Positions 60,684 through 64,000 of a stretch of DNA of 64,000 nt are shown here, piece after piece. The position numbers and the translations under genes were made by a program. The DNA comes from Isoptericola cucumis (GTDB taxonomy: Bacteria; Actinomycetota; Actinomycetes; Actinomycetales; Cellulomonadaceae), in contig NZ_BMDG01000003.1 of the NCBI RefSeq assembly GCF_014635665.1, positions 62,001-126,000 of the forward strand, given 5' to 3'. Each line of letters opens with the position of its first letter. Within the stretch, counting starts at the first letter, position 1. The notes below the pieces were generated by a model. That model was not told the origin of the DNA, searched no databases, and saw only the letters and a program-made list of their open reading frames with translations.

Positions 60684-61280
60684 ATGACCATTCTCGTGTA
60701 CGAGTTCGACTGGCCCGACCGGGTCGTGGTCGGCACGGTCGGGCTCCCCGGATCACGCACGTTCTACCTTCAGGCCCGCACCGGCGGCCGCACCACGAGC
60801 GTCGCGCTGGAGAAGGAGCAGTCCGCCATCCTCGCGGAGATGATCGACCGCCTCCTCGACGAGCTCATGACGTCGGACGACCGGCTCACCATCCCCGCGG
60901 AGGCTCCCGCGGAGCTCCTCGACGACGAGCCGCTGGAGCAGCCGGTGGAGGAGGACTTCCGGGCGGGGTCGATGCGGCTGGGCTGGGACCCGCGGACCGC
61001 GCAGCTGGTGATCGAGGCCTTCCCCGTCGACGAGGAACCGTCCGACGCCGCCGCCGACACCGACGACGCCGCCGCCGACACCGACGAGGCCGACGTCGAG
61101 CCCGACGACGACGAGGCCGAGCCCAGCGAGATGCTGCTCGTGCGGATCCCCGTCGGCACGGCACGGGCGTTCGCGCACCGTGCGCGCCGGGTCGTCGCGG
61201 CCGGTCGCCCGGCGTGCCCGGACTGCGGCATGCCGATGGACGACGACGGCCACGAGTGCGCCGCGGATGCCGGCGCGTGA
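60684..61280 (+). CDS. DUF3090 domain protein
   Basis: A 198-residue protein. VYEFDWPDRVVVGTVGLPGSRTFYLQAR and the final zinc-like end CPDCGMPMDDDGHEC are the DUF3090 signature. An Asp/Ala-rich acidic stretch interrupts the middle. Function is unknown. The order histidine phosphatase, DUF3090, SCO1664 is conserved in actinobacteria, suggesting joint action. Confidence 0.9.
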   Translation: MTILVYEFDWPDRVVVGTVGLPGSRTFYLQARTGGRTTSVALEKEQSAILAEMIDRLLDELMTSDDRLTIPAEAPAELLDDEPLEQPVEEDFRAGSMRLGWDPRTAQLVIEAFPVDEEPSDAAADTDDAAADTDEADVEPDDDEAEPSEMLLVRIPVGTARAFAHRARRVVAAGRPACPDCGMPMDDDGHECAADAGA

Positions 61281-61310
61281 GCCCGCCGTGAGCAACCCGT
61301 CGAGCACGCC

Positions 61311-62096
61311 GTGACCGAGCAGCAGGTCGACCTCGAGCAAGACACCCTCGAGGTCGTCGGCCGCATCCAGGTCGCCTCGAACGCGACGTTCCTCGGCCGG
61401 ATCGGCGGGGCCACGGTCGTCTACAAGCCCGTGGCCGGCGAGAAGCCGCTGTGGGACTTCCCGGACGGCACGCTGGCCGGCCGCGAGGTCGCCGCCTACC
61501 TCGTCTCCGAGTCGCTCGGCTGGGGCGTCGCGCCCCGCACCTGGCTGCGCGACGGACCGCTCGGCCCGGGCATGGTCCAGCTCTGGCAGGAACAGGACCG
61601 CGACCAGGACCCTGTCGACGTCGTCCCCTCAACCGCCGCACGCCGCGACGGGTGGCGGGTGGTGCTCGAGGGCAGCGACGCCGACGACGAGCCGGTCTGC
61701 CTGGTCCACGAGGACTCGCCGTCGCTGCGGCGGATGGCGGTGTTCGACGCGCTGGTCAACAACGCCGACCGCAAGGGCGGGCACGTCCTGCCCATGCCGG
61801 ACGGACGCCGCCTCGGGGTCGACCACGGCGTCACGTTCCACGTCGAGCCGAGGCTGCGCACCGTGCTGTGGGGGTGGGTCGGCCAGGCCCTGCTGGCGGA
61901 CGAGCTCGACGGCGTCCGGCGGGTCCGCGCGGAGCTCGACCGGGACGGCGAGGACGGCCTCGGAGGCCGGCTCGCCGCGCTGCTCGACGACGCCGAGGTT
62001 GCCGCCTTGGCCGAGCGCTGCGACCGGCTGCTGGCCACGGCCGTCTTCCCGTCGCCCGAGAGGGACATGCCGGCCGTGCCCTGGCCGCTGTTCTAG
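61311..62096 (+). CDS. SCO1664 family (kinase-fold) protein
   Basis: A 261-residue protein. SNATFLGRIG and VVYKPVAGEKPLWDFP resemble the nucleotide-binding lobe of HipA/PI3-kinase-like folds. VFDALVNNADRKGGH and GVDHGVTFH carry catalytic-type Asp residues. The actual substrate is unknown. It starts with GTG at 61311, 31 bases after the DUF3090 stop, and is likely in the same transcript. Confidence 0.85.
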   Translation: MTEQQVDLEQDTLEVVGRIQVASNATFLGRIGGATVVYKPVAGEKPLWDFPDGTLAGREVAAYLVSESLGWGVAPRTWLRDGPLGPGMVQLWQEQDRDQDPVDVVPSTAARRDGWRVVLEGSDADDEPVCLVHEDSPSLRRMAVFDALVNNADRKGGHVLPMPDGRRLGVDHGVTFHVEPRLRTVLWGWVGQALLADELDGVRRVRAELDRDGEDGLGGRLAALLDDAEVAALAERCDRLLATAVFPSPERDMPAVPWPLF

Positions 62097-62121
62097 GTGC
62101 AGATTCCCCGCGCGGCGGCCG

Positions 62122-62565
62122 TCACCTCGTGAGGTCGCCGCCCTCGGCACGCCTCTTGAGCCCCCCGGCCTCCATGGCCAGGTACTGCTCGGTGCGCTTG
62201 CGGTAGAACCGTCCGACGACGCCGCCGACCGCCCCGGACATGACGACGCGCAGCCCGACACGGGTGCCACCGTCGCCCAGCGGCGCGCACTCGTGGTGCG
62301 CGGCCACGGTGCTGCCGGGCTGGCGCTGCTCCCAGACGAAGGTGCTGGTCGGGTCCAGCACGGTCACGGTGTACGTGCCGGTGGGGATGCGCGGCTGGGA
62401 CACTTCGACGCGGGACCCGACGGCGAGCGGCCCGTCATCGAGCGACCGGACGGCGGTGACGGAGTCGGTCCACTCCGGCCATCGCTCGACGTCGAGAAGC
62501 ACCTCCCACACGCGCTCCGGCGGGGCGTCGACGTCGATGCTGGTGTGCAGGTCCACGCCGCTCAT
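62122..62565 (-). CDS. SRPBCC (START/polyketide cyclase-like) protein
   Basis: A 147-residue protein. VDAPPERVWEVLLDVERWPEWTDSV is the START-like hallmark, with a central cavity-forming beta sheet and a long C-terminal helix. Members bind or transform hydrophobic ligands. The ligand is unknown. It is convergent with the SCO1664 gene. Confidence 0.85.
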   Translation of the reverse strand: MSGVDLHTSIDVDAPPERVWEVLLDVERWPEWTDSVTAVRSLDDGPLAVGSRVEVSQPRIPTGTYTVTVLDPTSTFVWEQRQPGSTVAAHHECAPLGDGGTRVGLRVVMSGAVGGVVGRFYRKRTEQYLAMEAGGLKRRAEGGDLTR

Positions 62566-62627
62566 TCTCGCAGGCGGTCGCGATCGTCGGCGAGGACGCG
62601 GACCGACGGCACTCCCCGTGCGGCGTG

Positions 62628-64000
62628 TCAGTCGACCGCGTCGGTCTGCAGCACGGCATACAGCACGGCGTGGACGCGCTCACGCAGGCCGTGGCCGACC
62701 CCGACGGGGTCCTCCTCGACCGCCGCGCGGGTGGCCTTGTCGGTCCCCGGCAGCATCGCGAGCATGAGGTCGTTGCCGTACCGGGCGGCCAGGCCGGGGT
62801 CCATCCAGTCCCCGAGCACGGCGTCGGTCGACACGACGCCCTGGAAGCCCCACTCGCCGCGCAGCACGTCCTGCAGGAGCGGCTCGTTGCCGCCGGCCCA
62901 CACGCCGCCGATGTTGATGAACGAGCTCATGGCGCCGGTCGGGTCGGCCTCCTTGACGGTGATCTCGAACGGCTTGAGGTAGAGCTCGCGCAGCGCCTGC
63001 TCGCTGGTGAACACGTTGACGCCGGAGCGGGCGTTGACCTCCTGCTCGTTGAGGGCGAAGTGCTTCATGAAGGTCAGGACGCCCTTGCTCTCGGCGCCCG
63101 ACACCATCGCGGCGGACATCATGCCCGACAGCAGCGGGTCCTCCGAGAAGTACTCGAAGTCGCGCCCGCCCAGCGCGGTGCGGTGCAGGTTCATCCCGGG
63201 GGCGTACCAGCCCTCGACGCCGTACGCGTTCGCCTCGGTACCGACGGCCTCGCCCAGCGCGTGGGCGAGCTCGTCGTTCCACGTCGAGGCCACGACCACC
63301 TGCGTCGGGTAGGCGGCCGCCTCCAGGGGGCTGAACAGGGAGTTCAGCCCGGCGGGGCCGTCGAGCAGGTCGACGGCGGGGATGCCGAGGCGCTCGACGG
63401 CGTGGGTGCGGTACGCGCCCTTGGCGAAGAGGTCGACCTGCTCCTCCAGCGTGAGCTGGTCGAGGAACGCGTCCCACTGCGGGTCGTCGTACTCGAGCCC
63501 CGCGAGGTCGGCGAGCTCGAGGTCGTGGTCGGCGCCGTAGGTCGGGACCTCGCCCTCGGCCGGCTCGATCTGCGGGTCCATGCGCGCGAGGAGCTCGTCG
63601 GAGGCGGTGGTGCCGGCCTCGGGCGCCTGCGGGTAGGTGCCCTCCCAGTCGTCGCGCGAGAGGTAGCTCAGGTCGCCCTCGGCGTCGGCGAAACGGTTGC
63701 CCAGCTCGTGGCCGGTGTCGGCGTCCTTGTCGTAGACGACGTCCCGGGCCACCCGGTGCTCGAACTCGTCCACCGGCGAGTGCACGTCGGTGCGCACCGA
63801 GATCCCGTAGGTGCCGGCCTCGAGCAGGTAGGCGCCGTCGCCGCCGGTGTCCCACGACGCCATGTCCCGCACGTCGAACGAGACGGTGACGGTGCCGGTC
63901 TGCCCCGGCTCGAGCGAAGGCGTCTTGGCGTAGCCGGCGAGCTCGATGGCGGACTTCTCGATCCCGCCCGGCGTGTAGGGCGCGGAGAAGTACGCCTGGA
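62628..64000 (-). CDS. Glycoside hydrolase family 3, domain-permuted, 5' end beyond the window
   Basis: The frame is open through the right edge, so the N-terminus is missing. In the visible 457 residues the fibronectin-like region (QAYFSAPYTPGGIEKSAIELAGYAK) comes before the catalytic barrel. The barrel has TQVVVASTWNDELAHALG, YAPGMNLHRTALGGRDFEYFSEDP and FMKHFALNEQE, and the nucleophile block GVVSTDAVLGDW. This order is permuted relative to typical GH3 enzymes and resembles Ruminococcus-type beta-glucosidases. The Asp in STDA would be the nucleophile. Confidence 0.85.
   Translation of the reverse strand, partial: QAYFSAPYTPGGIEKSAIELAGYAKTPSLEPGQTGTVTVSFDVRDMASWDTGGDGAYLLEAGTYGISVRTDVHSPVDEFEHRVARDVVYDKDADTGHELGNRFADAEGDLSYLSRDDWEGTYPQAPEAGTTASDELLARMDPQIEPAEGEVPTYGADHDLELADLAGLEYDDPQWDAFLDQLTLEEQVDLFAKGAYRTHAVERLGIPAVDLLDGPAGLNSLFSPLEAAAYPTQVVVASTWNDELAHALGEAVGTEANAYGVEGWYAPGMNLHRTALGGRDFEYFSEDPLLSGMMSAAMVSGAESKGVLTFMKHFALNEQEVNARSGVNVFTSEQALRELYLKPFEITVKEADPTGAMSSFINIGGVWAGGNEPLLQDVLRGEWGFQGVVSTDAVLGDWMDPGLAARYGNDLMLAMLPGTDKATRAAVEEDPVGVGHGLRERVHAVLYAVLQTDAVD

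Overview
The window is a high-GC (about 70% or more by eye) actinobacterial chromosome segment. The organism is most likely a soil micrococcale of the Cellulomonas/Promicromonospora kind. That rests on the NdgR-leuCD locus, the DUF3090/SCO1664 neighbourhood, many leaderless genes with a TANNNT -10 hexamer, a permuted GH3 glycosidase and a Tat-exported PL8 lyase. The genus is an inference.

Layout. Positions 1-18.1 kb are mostly housekeeping: a DMT permease end, a PhzF protein, an acyltransferase-like membrane protein, a methyltransferase, FAA hydrolase, NUDIX, gltX and HAD genes, a YeiH exporter with its LysR regulator, one tRNA-Gln and two identical tRNA-Glu genes, a PH-domain membrane pair, ndgR divergent from leuCD, a luciferase-like oxidoreductase, rnhA and lpdA. 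Positions 18.2-22.9 kb are an accessory segment: a frameshifted tyrosine integrase, an excisionase, a gene-free zone packed with palindromes and 11-bp iterons, an orphan AbiEi-like antitoxin and a BrnT-like/ribbon-helix-helix pair. Positions 22.9-33.7 kb hold two near-identical VOC genes, a LysR regulator with a zinc-type dehydrogenase, a CPBP protease, a sodium:solute symporter with a 42-residue partner, a PL8 lyase and a secreted-protein operon.

Positions 33.8-52.6 kb carry most of the defence-type genes. They include a PUA-like/zinc-ribbon/HNH nuclease. A minus-strand trio follows: a GmrSD-type DUF262-DUF1524 protein fused to an alkyltransferase-like and a DUF4268-like domain, an alpha/beta hydrolase with a glycine-rich membrane segment, and a macro-SIR2 fusion. 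Next come a broken AddA/RecB-like helicase end and the 3' half of a tRNA-Met gene (a possible attachment scar). A compact plus-strand operon joins an EcoRI-type adenine methyltransferase, a DUF262-HNH nuclease, a SLATT membrane effector and a CBASS-type nucleotidyltransferase. Five uncharacterised genes flank that operon.

Positions 52.9-64 kb return to chromosome-like content: an ABC ATPase/FtsX permease pair full of single-base frameshifts, a second CPBP protease, a two-component system, a transketolase, a histidine phosphatase/DUF3090/SCO1664 trio, an SRPBCC protein and a GH3 enzyme running off the right edge.

The best candidates for an undescribed system are the four-gene methyltransferase-DUF262/HNH-SLATT-CD-NTase operon (45976-49598) and the GmrSD-ATL/hydrolase/macro-SIR2 cluster (36967-43483). 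A caution applies to every broken gene: almost all are repaired by adding back one C or G in a short run, so sequencing or assembly error must be excluded before calling them pseudogenes.
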